This document shows positions 44,028-52,171 of a DNA stretch of 64,000 nt, piece by piece. How positions within the stretch are numbered: the first letter of the stretch is position 1; every line of letters starts with the position of its first letter. The notes below the pieces were generated by a model that was not told the DNA's origin, made no database searches, and saw nothing but the letters and a program-made list of their open reading frames with translations. Position numbers and translations under genes: made by a program. The stretch is from an uncultured Bacteroidota bacterium (GTDB lineage Bacteria; Bacteroidota; Bacteroidia; Chitinophagales; Chitinophagaceae), in the NCBI GenBank assembly GCA_937928385.1, contig CALEZD010000108.1:65736-129735 (forward strand), in the 5' to 3' direction.

Positions 44028-44969
44028 GTGAAATATTTATACACTACATTAATAGGCTGTACGGTGGTGTTGCTGGTTTCTTTCTCTCCAAAAAAGGAAG
44101 ACAAGAAACTGACCAAAGAACAATTGGGCGAAATGCTGTTCTTCGACAATATACTGTCGGAGGATATGAGCATTAGTTGTGCATCTTGCCACAAACCGGA
44201 GTTTGCATTTGCTGATACTGTAGCGTTCAGCATGGGTGTACATGGCCGCAAAGCGGTACGCAATACCCCATCGGCTATGAACGTCGCTTCACGCGAAGCC
44301 CTGTTTTGGGATGGCCGCGCTGCCACACTGGAGGAGCAGGCACTTGGGCCGATAGAAAACCCCAACGAAATGAACCTGCCCCTGCCCGTAGCGGTAGAGC
44401 GGCTGAACAACAGCAAATACAAAGAACTCTTCCTCCAGGTATTTGGCAAGGTGCCGGATAAAGACAACCTGGCTGCGGCTATTGCAGCATACGAACAAAC
44501 GCTGGAAACATCCGACACACCCAACGACCGCTGGCTGCGCGACGAACCCGGCGGGCTCACAGCACAGCAGGAACGCGGCAGGGAGATATTCAGGGTAAAG
44601 GCCAAATGTTTTGAATGCCATTTCTCGCCCGACTTTACAGTGGATGATTTCCGTAACATAGGCCTGTTCAACGGCAAGGAATACAACGACTCGGGCCGCT
44701 ATGCTGTGACTCATAATCCCGAAGACATAGGCAAGTTTAAAGTGCCCGGCCTGCGCAATGTAGCCGTTACCGCCCCCTATATGCACGACGGCAGCATCAA
44801 AACACTGCGCGAAGTAATAGACTACTACGACCAGCCGCACACATTTGTGGCCGATGCCATAGGCCGCGACAGCGTATTACGCGAACCGCTGAACCTGACC
44901 GAAGAGGAAAAGCAGGACCTCGAGGCCTTCCTCCACTCGCTGACAGACGACAGGTTTGTGAAGAAATAA
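44028..44969 (+). CDS. Di-haem cytochrome c peroxidase (MauG/CcpA family)
   Basis: A periplasmic protein of about 313 residues with two c-haem motifs: CASCH in the N-terminal half and CFECH in the C-terminal half. Family elements RNTPSAMNVASREALFWDGR, LEEQALGPIENPNEM, and PGLRNVAVTAPYMHDGSIKTL are intact. These enzymes reduce hydrogen peroxide, or in MauG oxidise a protein substrate. The N-terminal segment VKYLYTTLIGCTVVLLVSF is a signal or anchor. The start is GTG at 44028 or ATG at 44010 (adds six residues). Confidence 0.88.
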   Translation: MKYLYTTLIGCTVVLLVSFSPKKEDKKLTKEQLGEMLFFDNILSEDMSISCASCHKPEFAFADTVAFSMGVHGRKAVRNTPSAMNVASREALFWDGRAATLEEQALGPIENPNEMNLPLPVAVERLNNSKYKELFLQVFGKVPDKDNLAAAIAAYEQTLETSDTPNDRWLRDEPGGLTAQQERGREIFRVKAKCFECHFSPDFTVDDFRNIGLFNGKEYNDSGRYAVTHNPEDIGKFKVPGLRNVAVTAPYMHDGSIKTLREVIDYYDQPHTFVADAIGRDSVLREPLNLTEEEKQDLEAFLHSLTDDRFVKK

Positions 44970-45032
44970 TCAACGCGGCATATACCTTTCTTTGCATCCT
45001 CTTTTTATCTTGAGGCCTTGTAACCATACCAC

Positions 45033-46481
45033 ATGGAAAAATCAACGGCAAGGCTTATCTCACTGGCTACGGGTGCTATCCTGTTTGCATTCATGCTATG
45101 GGGCAACCCCTTCGGGCTGGAACTGCAGGCTGCCAAAGTGCTGGCAGTAGGTGTGCTGATGGTGACCTGGTGGGTAACACAGGCGCTGCCTATGCCCGTA
45201 GTGGCGCTACTCCCCCTGCTCTTCTTTCCGCTGATGGGCATAGCAGGCATGGAAGAAGTGGCAGCACCCTATGCATCTTCCATCATCTTCCTGTTTATGG
45301 GCGGTTTTATGATAGCCCTGGCCATAGAAAAATGGGGGCTGCACAAACGGGGTGCATTATCCATCATACAACTCACCGGCACCAGCGGCAATAAAATAGT
45401 GCTGGGCTTCATACTCGCGTCAGGGCTGCTTAGTATGTGGCTGAGTAATACCGCCACTACCATGATGATGTACCCCATCGCGTTGAGCGTGATAAAAGTG
45501 ATGGAAGACAACGGCTCACAAAAAGGCAATATCAGCAACCTGGGCATCTGCCTCATGCTGGCCATCGCCTATGCCAGCAACCTGGGTGGTATAGCCACTA
45601 TCATCGGTACACCGCCCAACGTGGCCTATGTGGGTTATTTAGAACGCAGCGGCACTTATACTTTCCAGTTTGCCGACTGGATGAAACTCTGCCTGCCACT
45701 ATCGCTGCTGCTGATGTGGGTGCTGTACCTGGTGCTGACCCGTGTACTGTACCCCAACCGTATGCCTGCCGATGGCGCAGCCAAAGAAATGATACATACG
45801 GAACTCAAAGCAATGGGCAAACTCACTACTCCTGAAAAACGGGTGCTCGTGATATTCGTATTCACCGCCTTGCTCTGGATTACCAAAGACATCATCAACA
45901 GCTCGCAGTCACTGTTCAAGCTCAACGACTCGATGATAGCACTATTGGGTGCCATACTTATGTTCGTCACCCCGTCGGGCGACCTGGAGAACAAACCCGT
46001 ACTGGTGTGGAAAGACACCCGCAATATGGCATGGGGCATACTCATACTCTTTGGTGGTGGCATCACCCTGGCGGCGCAACTAGAGAAAGCTGGGCTGATA
46101 CAAAGCCTGGGCGAATGGATAGCCCGCTACGCGCAGGGCGGCATCATGCTGGTGTTTATAGTCACTATTGTTTCCATCTTCATCAGCGAGGTGATGAGCA
46201 ATGTGGCACAAGTAATAGTATTTGCGCCTGTGATAACGGGTATGGCAGTAGCACTGAATATAGACCCTGTACAACTCGGTGTAGCCATGACACTCGGCGC
46301 CAGTTGCGCCGGTATGCTGCCCATGGGCACACCACCCAACGCCATCGTATTTGCCAGCGGCAGGCTCAAGTTAAAACACATGCTCACAGCAGGCTTTATT
46401 ATGAACATCGTAAGCGCGGTGCTGATTACCCTCTTCTGCTGGTACCTGTACCCGGTGATGATTGAGGTGATAAGGAGATGA
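45033..46481 (+). CDS. SLC13 (DASS) family sodium/dicarboxylate transporter
   Basis: A 482-residue membrane transporter with about 11 hydrophobic segments. The two SNT-type sodium/substrate motifs are present: WLSNTATTMMMYPIALSVI in the first half and GMLPMGTPPNAIVFASG in the second, plus IIGTPPNVAYVGYLERSG. It should take up dicarboxylates such as succinate or malate with sodium. It lies 63 bases after the peroxidase gene. fumC nearby is not an operon partner. Confidence 0.92.
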   Translation: MEKSTARLISLATGAILFAFMLWGNPFGLELQAAKVLAVGVLMVTWWVTQALPMPVVALLPLLFFPLMGIAGMEEVAAPYASSIIFLFMGGFMIALAIEKWGLHKRGALSIIQLTGTSGNKIVLGFILASGLLSMWLSNTATTMMMYPIALSVIKVMEDNGSQKGNISNLGICLMLAIAYASNLGGIATIIGTPPNVAYVGYLERSGTYTFQFADWMKLCLPLSLLLMWVLYLVLTRVLYPNRMPADGAAKEMIHTELKAMGKLTTPEKRVLVIFVFTALLWITKDIINSSQSLFKLNDSMIALLGAILMFVTPSGDLENKPVLVWKDTRNMAWGILILFGGGITLAAQLEKAGLIQSLGEWIARYAQGGIMLVFIVTIVSIFISEVMSNVAQVIVFAPVITGMAVALNIDPVQLGVAMTLGASCAGMLPMGTPPNAIVFASGRLKLKHMLTAGFIMNIVSAVLITLFCWYLYPVMIEVIRR

Positions 46482-46516
46482 GACAAAAATTTTAAAATGA
46501 TATAGCTTTCGACCTT

Positions 46517-47092
46517 ATGATTGAAATACTAAGCTTATACTGTCCGATTTCAAACCAGGACAAATTGAGGTTCAAATCTCAGACTATAAATAAGTCAATT
46601 AAAAAAAACGACTATATACTTTTTGACGGTGATATCCAGGAAGAGCTGATACTGGTGAAAAAAGGTACTTTGATGCTATTCTATGATAATGATGGCAAAA
46701 GTGAAGTTATTGATTTTGCTTACTTAAATCGTTTCTGTATAGATATTCATTCCTTTTCAAACCAGACAGTTTCAAATTATTGCATTAAATGCATGGAAGA
46801 TTGTGAGCTAGAGACTATTAGCTATAGTAGCTTGCAGGAAATGTTTGATGTATCACCGGGTATAGAACGAGCTTATCGATTATTATTGGAAGCTATTTTA
46901 GCTTCCACAATTAAGCGAATATTAAATCAACACATTTTATCCATCCAACAACGTTTTGATAAACTTGTTGAAACAAGGCCTGAACTATTCAAAATTATTG
47001 CGCATAAATATATAGCTTCTTACCTAAACATTGACCCGACAAATTTCAGTAAAATGTACAATAACTGCGCAAATAAGGGTATGAGATATTAG
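46517..47092 (+). CDS. Crp/Fnr family regulator
   Basis: A 191-residue protein with a cyclic-nucleotide-binding fold in the N-terminal two-thirds (KNDYILFDGDIQEELILVKKGTLMLFYDND) and a C-terminal helical region (IAHKYIASYLNIDPTNFSKM) like the HTH of the Bacteroidota Crp/Fnr relatives. Binding residues for cAMP are not evident, as usual for this branch. AT-rich. The 3' end (from 47013) recurs in degraded form at 48148, so this gene has had a partial duplicate. Confidence 0.85.
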   Translation: MIEILSLYCPISNQDKLRFKSQTINKSIKKNDYILFDGDIQEELILVKKGTLMLFYDNDGKSEVIDFAYLNRFCIDIHSFSNQTVSNYCIKCMEDCELETISYSSLQEMFDVSPGIERAYRLLLEAILASTIKRILNQHILSIQQRFDKLVETRPELFKIIAHKYIASYLNIDPTNFSKMYNNCANKGMRY

Positions 47093-47235
47093 TGACTTGG
47101 TATAAACCAACCTGGCTTGATTTACCTATATATAACTTTACATTTTCAAACTGATATTTATAAATAACCAGGTAAAGGCAGAAGTAGAATCAGCAATCAC
47201 TCAACCTATTCCTGGAAGTTGGATTTGCACCAAAT
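47013..47235 (+). repeat. Direct duplication, left copy
   Basis: The last 80 bases of the Crp/Fnr gene, the following gap and about 75 bases of decayed coding sequence align with 48148-48350 with many matches and a few small gaps. From 47160 the frame reads xNN...QPIPGSWIC, the same as the start of the 150-residue protein at 48274 (MNNW...QPILGHWIC), but its ATG has become ATA. Confidence 0.75.
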
Positions 47236-47251
47236 CAAAAACATTTGAACT

Positions 47252-47712
47252 ATGCAAAAAGTAAAGATTGAACCATTTAAGCTGATTGGTATTGCCATTA
47301 GAACTACCAATGAAGAACAGAAAGCAATCAAGGAAATTGCCGCATTATGGCAACGTTTTATGAGCGGGAACATTTTAGAGAAAATACCGGACAAGCTCGA
47401 TTACACCATCTATTCCCTCTACACCTGGTATGAAGGCGACACACGAAACCTTATACTGTCATTCTTGGTTGTAAAGTGTCTGGCCTTGACGAAATCCCCG
47501 AAGGAATGGCGGGAAAATCATTTGATGGTGGAACGTATATAAAAACTTTTGCAAAAGGAGATTTGATGAAAGGGCTGATAGTAAATCATTGGACAAAAAT
47601 TTGGGAAATGGATTTAGACAGAGCTTATACAGCTGACTTTGAAACATTCGGAGAAAAAGCCCAAAACCCGTTTGATGCGGAAGCTGATTTATATGTGGCC
47701 ATAAAAGAATAG
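47252..47712 (+). pseudogene. GyrI-like effector-binding domain protein, frameshifted
   Basis: The first frame (47252-about 47448) encodes IEPFKLIGIAIRTTNEEQ and TIYSLYTWYEGDTRN. The second frame (about 47449-47712) encodes YTVILGCKVSGLDEIPEGM and GTYIKTFAKGDL, ending VAIKE. The two parts join into one GyrI-like/AraC effector-binding domain of about 153 residues if one base is added at the run AAA at 47446-47448, giving the usual RKPYTV. This is either a true frameshift or a sequencing error in a short homopolymer. If repaired, the protein would bind small molecules; no HTH is fused. Confidence 0.82.
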
Positions 47713-47715
47713 AAA

Positions 47716-48144
47716 ATGGGGAAATTAGAGCTGAAAACCAACCCGGAAATCGATGAAATATTCGTCAGGTATCCTGATGATATCCGGGAGAAAATGCAAT
47801 ACCTGAGAGCGTTAGTGATCAAGACGGTCAAAGAAACAGAAGGTATTGACAAATTGGAAGAAACCTTGAAATGGGGTGAGCCAAGCTTTATAACCAAAAA
47901 CGGAAGTACTCTGCGTATGGATTGGAAAGAAAAATCGCCTGACCAATACGCAATGTATTTCCAATGCACAAGTCGTTTGGTTGACACATTCAGGATAGTA
48001 TTTGGCGATAAATTCCATTATGAGGGGAATAGGGCAATTATATTTCAACTAAACCGGGATATCCCTGAATCAGAACTAAAGAAATGCATAAAAGCCTGTT
48101 TGACATACCACAATGTCAAACACCTGGTGACCTTGGGAATTTAA
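47716..48144 (+). CDS. DUF1801 domain protein
   Basis: A 142-residue protein of the DUF1801 (YdhG-like) fold: NPEIDEIFVRYPDDIREKMQYLRALVIKTV, LKWGEPSFITKNGSTLRMDW and YHNVKHLVTLGI. These are small soluble proteins of unknown function. It begins three bases after the GyrI-like frame stop, an association with GyrI-like proteins that I recall from other genomes. A remnant of the Crp/Fnr gene begins three bases after its stop. Confidence 0.83.
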   Translation: MGKLELKTNPEIDEIFVRYPDDIREKMQYLRALVIKTVKETEGIDKLEETLKWGEPSFITKNGSTLRMDWKEKSPDQYAMYFQCTSRLVDTFRIVFGDKFHYEGNRAIIFQLNRDIPESELKKCIKACLTYHNVKHLVTLGI

Positions 48145-48147
48145 TTT

Positions 48148-48219
48148 GCTTCTTACTTAAACATTAATCTGACAAATAACAACGCAAAGAAATATTTGAG
48201 ATATTGGCGACTAGCTTAA
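48148..48219 (+). pseudogene. Remnant of a second Crp/Fnr gene 3' end
   Basis: The frame from 48148 reads ASYLNINLTNNNAKKYLRY then a stop, matching ASYLNIDPTNFSKM...GMRY at the end of the intact Crp/Fnr gene. The rest of that copy is gone, replaced upstream by the DUF1801 gene. Confidence 0.7.
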
Positions 48220-48350
48220 AGCCAACTTAGCTTGTTTTAAATATACCTAAATTTATATTTCAAACTGATATGTATGAATAATTGGAAAAAAGGCAGAGGT
48301 AAATTAGGAATGTTTCAACCTATCCTTGGACACTGGATTTGCAACAAAGG
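48148..48350 (+). repeat. Direct duplication, right copy
   Basis: Right partner of 47013-47235. It contains the crp remnant, the intergenic region (with the shared TCAAACTGATAT) and the intact start of the 150-residue gene. Confidence 0.75.
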
Positions 48351-48726
48351 GAGCAAAGACAGAACAAATCCGCAATGTACCCGCGTTATTAAACTTGACC
48401 TTGATGATAAATATGTCATTCAAGACGTAGTTTGGTACTTAGGCGACAAACAATATATTGACCATACAATCATTGGTTTAAGCAATGATAAAAGAATTAG
48501 CTTCTGGTCTTTTACCTCAGACGGCAAAAATTCAACAGGAGTACTCGCAGATGTAAGCGATATTCATCCGGAAGCATTCGGCTTTGAGGCTGAAATGCCA
48601 GCCGGCCTTGCAAGACAGGCATTTTGGCCTGATGATAAAAATGGATTCCATTGGGCAGTGGAATCTAAAACAAAAAAAGGATGGAATAGATTTGTTCACC
48701 AACATTATACAACAAATGAAAAATAG
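48274..48726 (+). CDS. Conserved protein of unknown function
   Basis: A 150-residue soluble protein with no signal peptide: FQPILGHWICNKGSKDRTNP, a run of beta strands (YVIQDVVWYLGDKQY, KRISFWSFTSDGK), and GFHWAVESKTKKGWNRFVHQ at the end. The pattern resembles a small lipocalin-like or DUF1579-like beta-barrel, but I do not claim the family. Its start is partly duplicated at 47160. The next gene overlaps its 3' end by 11 bases. Confidence 0.7.
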   Translation: MNNWKKGRGKLGMFQPILGHWICNKGSKDRTNPQCTRVIKLDLDDKYVIQDVVWYLGDKQYIDHTIIGLSNDKRISFWSFTSDGKNSTGVLADVSDIHPEAFGFEAEMPAGLARQAFWPDDKNGFHWAVESKTKKGWNRFVHQHYTTNEK

Positions 48727-49123
48727 AATTGTAAGTGTATTAGCAGGTATTTTTTCCGGTTGGCTAATAGTCGCATTAGGCGACATTATTAATCATAAAC
48801 TATTTCCGGCACCTTCCGGTTTAGACTATACGAATAAAGCGGAATTGAGAGTATTTATTGACAGTTTGCCAATAGCAGCGTTCATTAGTATGTTATTTGT
48901 GTTCGCATTATCGGCATTTATCGGGGGAGTGGTTACAGGTAAAATAGCTAAATCGAATTGGCAACGTTTATGTTTTATTACAGGCATAATATTATTAGTA
49001 ACCAACATCATTAATATGTTTGTGATTCCTCAACCGGTTTGGTTTAATATCGCTTCAATCACGCTTTATATTCCCTTCTCATATATTGGTGGAAGAATAA
49101 TAAATCAGCGTAAAGAGAAATAA
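48716..49123 (+). CDS. Small four-TM membrane protein
   Basis: A 135-residue protein from the ATG at 48716 (MKNRIVSVLAGIFSGWLIVA); longer frames start inside the previous gene. It has four hydrophobic segments and a basic end (INQRKEK). The start overlaps the previous stop by 11 bases, so the two may be translationally coupled. No family recognised with certainty. The stop lies at the edge of the long dispersed repeat. Confidence 0.7.
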   Translation: MKNRIVSVLAGIFSGWLIVALGDIINHKLFPAPSGLDYTNKAELRVFIDSLPIAAFISMLFVFALSAFIGGVVTGKIAKSNWQRLCFITGIILLVTNIINMFVIPQPVWFNIASITLYIPFSYIGGRIINQRKEK

Positions 49124-49125
49124 CC

Positions 49126-49465
49126 CGTTCGGCGTAGTCTCTCCGACTACGTCGCCAAGGAGCCAAGTCTCCCGCCTGGCAGCGCAAAAAAATAAGCAAT
49201 AAAACAATAATTTTACGTATATTTGCATATACATAGCAGCTGCTCACCACAGCAGCCCGGCAGTTCTTTGACATACCTGTACCCACATTTCATCACCCCG
49301 TGGAAAACAGCCTTGTGCCGTTGGTGCTCTCCGCCTCAGGCGGATCGGGGGAAAAATCTCGCGACAGACCAAATCGTTCCCACTCCGCACAATCGGAACA
49401 AAACGCAGTACTGGTTACCAGCAACTTATGTACAAAATGAGGCTGAAAAATTTAAACCCTTGCTG
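49126..49465 (+). repeat. Long dispersed repeat, copy 1, with promoter-like box
   Basis: About 340 bases. It begins CCCGTTCGGCGTAGT with a hairpin-forming CGACTAC, continues with an AT-rich part that holds GTATATTTG (a TAnnTTTG box), then the shared core CGGCAGTTCTTTGACATACC, a variable middle, and the end CTTATGTACAAAATGAGGC. The same order is found at 50323-50700. There is no plausible protein. It could encode a small RNA. The 15-base palindrome TCCGCCTCAGGCGGA sits in the variable middle at 49330-49344. Confidence 0.75.
49330..49344. repeat. 15-base palindrome TCCGCCTCAGGCGGA, copy 1
   Basis: Exact palindrome TCCGCC-TCA-GGCGGA. It also occurs in the tRNA-Met pseudogene at 52198-52212. Lies in the variable middle of the dispersed repeat and is absent from the other repeat copy. 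Confidence 0.85.
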
Positions 49466-49466
49466 T

Positions 49467-49496
49467 TCAAGATGTTCTGCCAGGCATCTTGAACAC
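49467..49496 (+). repeat. Hairpin after dispersed repeat copy 1
   Basis: GTTCAAGATG and CATCTTGAAC can pair over 10 bases with a 10-base loop. It lies directly downstream of dispersed repeat copy 1 and would close a transcript from its promoter-like box, though no T-run follows. Confidence 0.5.
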
Positions 49497-49574
49497 AAGA
49501 TACAAAGCCGTTTTGTAAACGGAATTGAATCCTACCAGCGTCAAACAAGCTTACCCAAGCATGGTTATCCATCG

Positions 49575-49606
49575 CGTCATGAGATTGCTTCGCTCGCAAT
49601 AACGGG
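49575..49606. repeat. Dispersed 'cgtcat...gcgagcgaagcaat' element
   Basis: The minus strand reads TTGCGAGCGAAGCAATCTCA then TGACG, a well-known type of short repeat that I recall in many bacteria, including Bacteroidota. The rest of the 49124-49827 gap also has an imperfect hairpin at 49629-49664 (CCGCAAGGGGGTCTT and AAGACCACCTGCGG). No gene is supported there. Confidence 0.55.
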
Positions 49607-49827
49607 AGTGCGTAGAAGTCCCATCAGTTCCGCAAGGGGGTCTTCGGCACAAGACCACCTGCGGAAACATGCTGAATTACAGAAAGCCGGTTCCTTAGCA
49701 ACACTTATACCCGTTCGGCCTTGTCCACGGGTATTCAATATGTTCGTATTTTTCATATTGACAATATGTTTTTATTTATATACATTTGGATATTCAATTA
49801 TTAATTAATATCAAAAACCAACACGAG

Positions 49828-50247
49828 ATGAATACTAAAAATATTATTGCAGGTGTACTTGGCGGGATTGTCCGCTTCTTTCTTGGATGGATAATATATG
49901 GCATGTTGCTGATGTCGTATATGGAAGAAAACATGGCTTCCGGATTTAACAGGGCTGAAGAGGATATGCAATTTCCGGCATTGATTGCCGGTAACCTCTT
50001 TTTCGGATTTTTTCTTGTCTACATATTCTCTGCATGGGCAAGTGCCCGCTCATTTATGGGAGGCATGAAAGTTGGCTTCATATTGGGCCTTTTGATGTCT
50101 GCATCTATAGGCATGGAATTATTTGCTGTAAGTACTATCTACAATAATATGACGACTGTGCTGGTGGACATGAGTGCAGTAGCAGTTATGACCGCAATCA
50201 CCGGTGGCGTTGTCGGCTGGTGGATGGGACGTGGTGATAGCAAATAG
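49828..50247 (+). CDS. Small four-TM membrane protein
   Basis: A protein of 139 residues from the ATG at 49828 (MNTKNIIAGVLGGIVRFFLG). It has four hydrophobic segments, with an acidic stretch between the first two (MEENMASGFNRAEEDM) and a C-terminus of GGVVGWWMGRGDSK. The topology is like the other four-TM protein at 48716, but the sequences are not clearly related. No family recognised with certainty; DUF1761-like is possible. It is bracketed by the two dispersed repeat copies. Confidence 0.7.
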   Translation: MNTKNIIAGVLGGIVRFFLGWIIYGMLLMSYMEENMASGFNRAEEDMQFPALIAGNLFFGFFLVYIFSAWASARSFMGGMKVGFILGLLMSASIGMELFAVSTIYNNMTTVLVDMSAVAVMTAITGGVVGWWMGRGDSK

Positions 50248-50267
50248 TATTCATTAAAGTTTTTTTT

Positions 50268-50297
50268 AGCAGGGGTCTCATGCCGAAGACCCCTGCT
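50268..50297 (-). terminator. Hairpin terminator, minus strand
   Basis: An 11-base-pair stem AGCAGGGGTCT / AGACCCCTGCT. The T-run lies on the left of the plus strand (AAAAAAAA on the minus strand after the hairpin), so it acts best on transcripts going left, from dispersed repeat copy 2 or the metalloprotease gene. Confidence 0.7.
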
Positions 50298-50322
50298 AAT
50301 ATAAGTTGCAGACCTTATTCCT

Positions 50323-50700
50323 GCCCGTTCGGCGTAGTTTCCCCGACTACATTACAAGGTATCTATGTCTCCCCGCATAAGAAATAAAATACAACAATAC
50401 AGTAATTTTACGTATATTTGTATATTAAAAGTTACCGCTCAGTCAAGCGGCCCGGCAGTTCTTTGACATACCTGTACCCAACCATGCATTTCCGAAATTG
50501 TTCCAAATTTCAAAACCAAAATCGCGGCATCATTTTGGAACAAAACACCCCACCGCTTGCGGGGAGGAACACTCACAACAGGAAAAATCACGCACCCGCA
50601 CACCTGTCCTGCTCGTGCGGCGGTTTCCGCACAATGGGAACAAAATGCAATATTGATTACCAATTACTTATGTATAAAATGAGGCGAAAAATTTCTGAAA
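50323..50700 (+). repeat. Long dispersed repeat, copy 2, with promoter-like box
   Basis: Same order as copy 1: CCCGTTCGGCGTAGT, hairpin-forming CGACTAC, TTTTACGTATATTTG (TATATTTG box), the identical core CGGCAGTTCTTTGACATACC, a different middle, then TCCGCACAAT and CTTATGTATAAAATGAGGC. The conserved blocks and variable middle imply a family rather than a simple duplication. No protein is supported. Confidence 0.75.
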
Positions 50701-50733
50701 CAAAATTCAGGGAACAAAATGGAACATTTTCCA

Positions 50734-51477
50734 CTACAGCCCCAGCCGCCCCTCAAAGTCCGCAATCATCCCATGCAGGCGCTCTTTGCCATAAATAGTT
50801 TCCGCATCGGGCAATTCCTGGTTTTTCAGCAGGGCAAAGTATTCGCTACGTGTGCTGTTATTGTACATATATTCCATAAAGGCGCCGCCAACAGGATAGA
50901 GCAGTTCGTGCGGAGCAGTCTCCATACTGTCCAGCCAGAGGTCAGTTATACTGTTCAGCTGATAAGTAGTTGCAGCATTTTCAGCCTCCTCCATCTTATC
51001 TCTGTCCGACAGGTCGAAGGCAACGGCCACACCCTCGTTGATAAACCTGGAGTAAGTATTGGGCTCTACCCCATCGGCCCAATAAGTCATTACGTGGGTC
51101 ATCTCGTGTCCGAGGTTCATATCGGCCCGCACATGGCATATACAGGGTTTGGAGAAAGCCAGTCCCCATACCCATTCGGGGGTATTAAACATTTGCTGTG
51201 CCTGCTTCCAATCCGTCCATACAAAATAGCGCAGTTTGTTGGGCATTATAGGATTGAATACTGTTTCCAGTTTATCATAAGCCTCCTCGTGCAGGTCGGA
51301 ATATATGGAAGCACCCTTTACCCCCGTGCCCTGGTAGTAATAAGTCATATTATCTCTTTCTATTACCATCCACTGTACACCTAGCGTATCTAATGTGCCG
51401 GTGGGGTACATGTCTATTTCAGGGCGGCAACCTGCCACCAGCAAGGCAAAGACGATTAATAATAGTGTGTATTTCAT
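50734..51477 (-). CDS. Lipoprotein with HExxH metalloprotease motif
   Basis: A 247-residue protein from the ATG at 51477 (MKYTLLLIVFALLVAGC, lipobox Cys). The centre has LGHEMTHVMTYW, an HExxH zinc site, followed after 20 or so residues by FINEGVAVAF with NEG, the third ligand of gluzincins. It resembles the peptidase MA-like/DUF2268-type surface proteases, but the exact family is not certain. It follows a beta-barrel gene with a gap of 14 bases in the same direction. Confidence 0.75.
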   Translation of the reverse strand: MKYTLLLIVFALLVAGCRPEIDMYPTGTLDTLGVQWMVIERDNMTYYYQGTGVKGASIYSDLHEEAYDKLETVFNPIMPNKLRYFVWTDWKQAQQMFNTPEWVWGLAFSKPCICHVRADMNLGHEMTHVMTYWADGVEPNTYSRFINEGVAVAFDLSDRDKMEEAENAATTYQLNSITDLWLDSMETAPHELLYPVGGAFMEYMYNNSTRSEYFALLKNQELPDAETIYGKERLHGMIADFEGRLGL

Positions 51478-51490
51478 AACAGGTGCCGAA

Positions 51491-52033
51491 TTAAAATTTA
51501 AACCCGAAAGCAAGCACAGGCGTACCGCTGGCTACAAGTAAACTTCTATCCCCCCGGTCAGCCACTATACTGTACTCTTTCATATTGTGCCAGTTCAACA
51601 CAACTTTCAATGCCATATAAGCCCCGCCCCCACGCTTGGTAATGCGGCGAAAGTAGCCCAAACCCAGGCCTGTATAAAAACCGTTGTTATGCGGAATATT
51701 ATAAACCGAAGTAGAGTCGCGCTGATAACTCTGGTCCTGCTTGTGCAGGTTCATACCTAGGTTAATGAATGATATCAGGCGGTTCCTTTTGGTTGCCCAT
51801 GCGGTAATGTGCAGGTCGGCAAAAATTGCCGGCACCAACTTAGTGTACTCCGCATACGGCAAGTAGAAACTCTGTGCCTGCAAACCAGCGCCTGCACCCA
51901 GGTTTTTCGTCAGCATGTAATTGTACGTCGCAGAAAAACCGAAAGGAATCCCCAGGTCAGCGTACAAGCTATGTTGTTGGGCAGTTGCCCAAATAGTATT
52001 CATCGACAGGAATATGGTTAACAAATATCTCAT
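51491..52033 (-). CDS. Outer-membrane beta-barrel protein
   Basis: A 180-residue protein with a signal peptide (MRYLLTIFLSMNTIWATAQQ) and amphipathic strands ending in a terminal aromatic residue (PVLAFGFKF), the C-terminal pattern of outer-membrane barrels. ADLGIPFGFSATYNYMLTKNLG opens the barrel, as in Bacteroidota porin-family proteins. It is the first gene of a two-gene unit with the lipoprotein metalloprotease. Confidence 0.75.
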   Translation of the reverse strand: MRYLLTIFLSMNTIWATAQQHSLYADLGIPFGFSATYNYMLTKNLGAGAGLQAQSFYLPYAEYTKLVPAIFADLHITAWATKRNRLISFINLGMNLHKQDQSYQRDSTSVYNIPHNNGFYTGLGLGYFRRITKRGGGAYMALKVVLNWHNMKEYSIVADRGDRSLLVASGTPVLAFGFKF

Positions 52034-52142
52034 AGACGTTTATACTAAGTGCCGGCAGTATAGTAAAAATGTAAGATATGCAACAATCGTTAGATTTTAA
52101 AATACCACAATATATCAATTTTTATAAGTGTGGTGAGTGCAC

Positions 52143-52164
52143 AAAAAAACGGCCCGTTGAGCCG
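52143..52164 (-). terminator. Terminator of the decayed tRNA copy
   Basis: CGGCTC / GGGCCG with one G-T pair, followed on the minus strand by TTTTTTT. It is a duplicate of the terminator at 52255-52279. Confidence 0.75.
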
Positions 52165-52171
52165 CCCTTTG

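Noticed and set aside
47446..47448. Programmed frameshift in the GyrI-like gene
   Set aside because: There is no slippery heptamer or following stem-loop, and the family does not use frameshifting; mutation or sequencing error is simpler.
49223..49808. Two open frames of 89 and 126 codons in the dispersed repeat region
   Set aside because: They run through hairpins and dispersed repeats, have no conserved protein features, and the matching frame in the other repeat copy differs. Best taken as non-coding.
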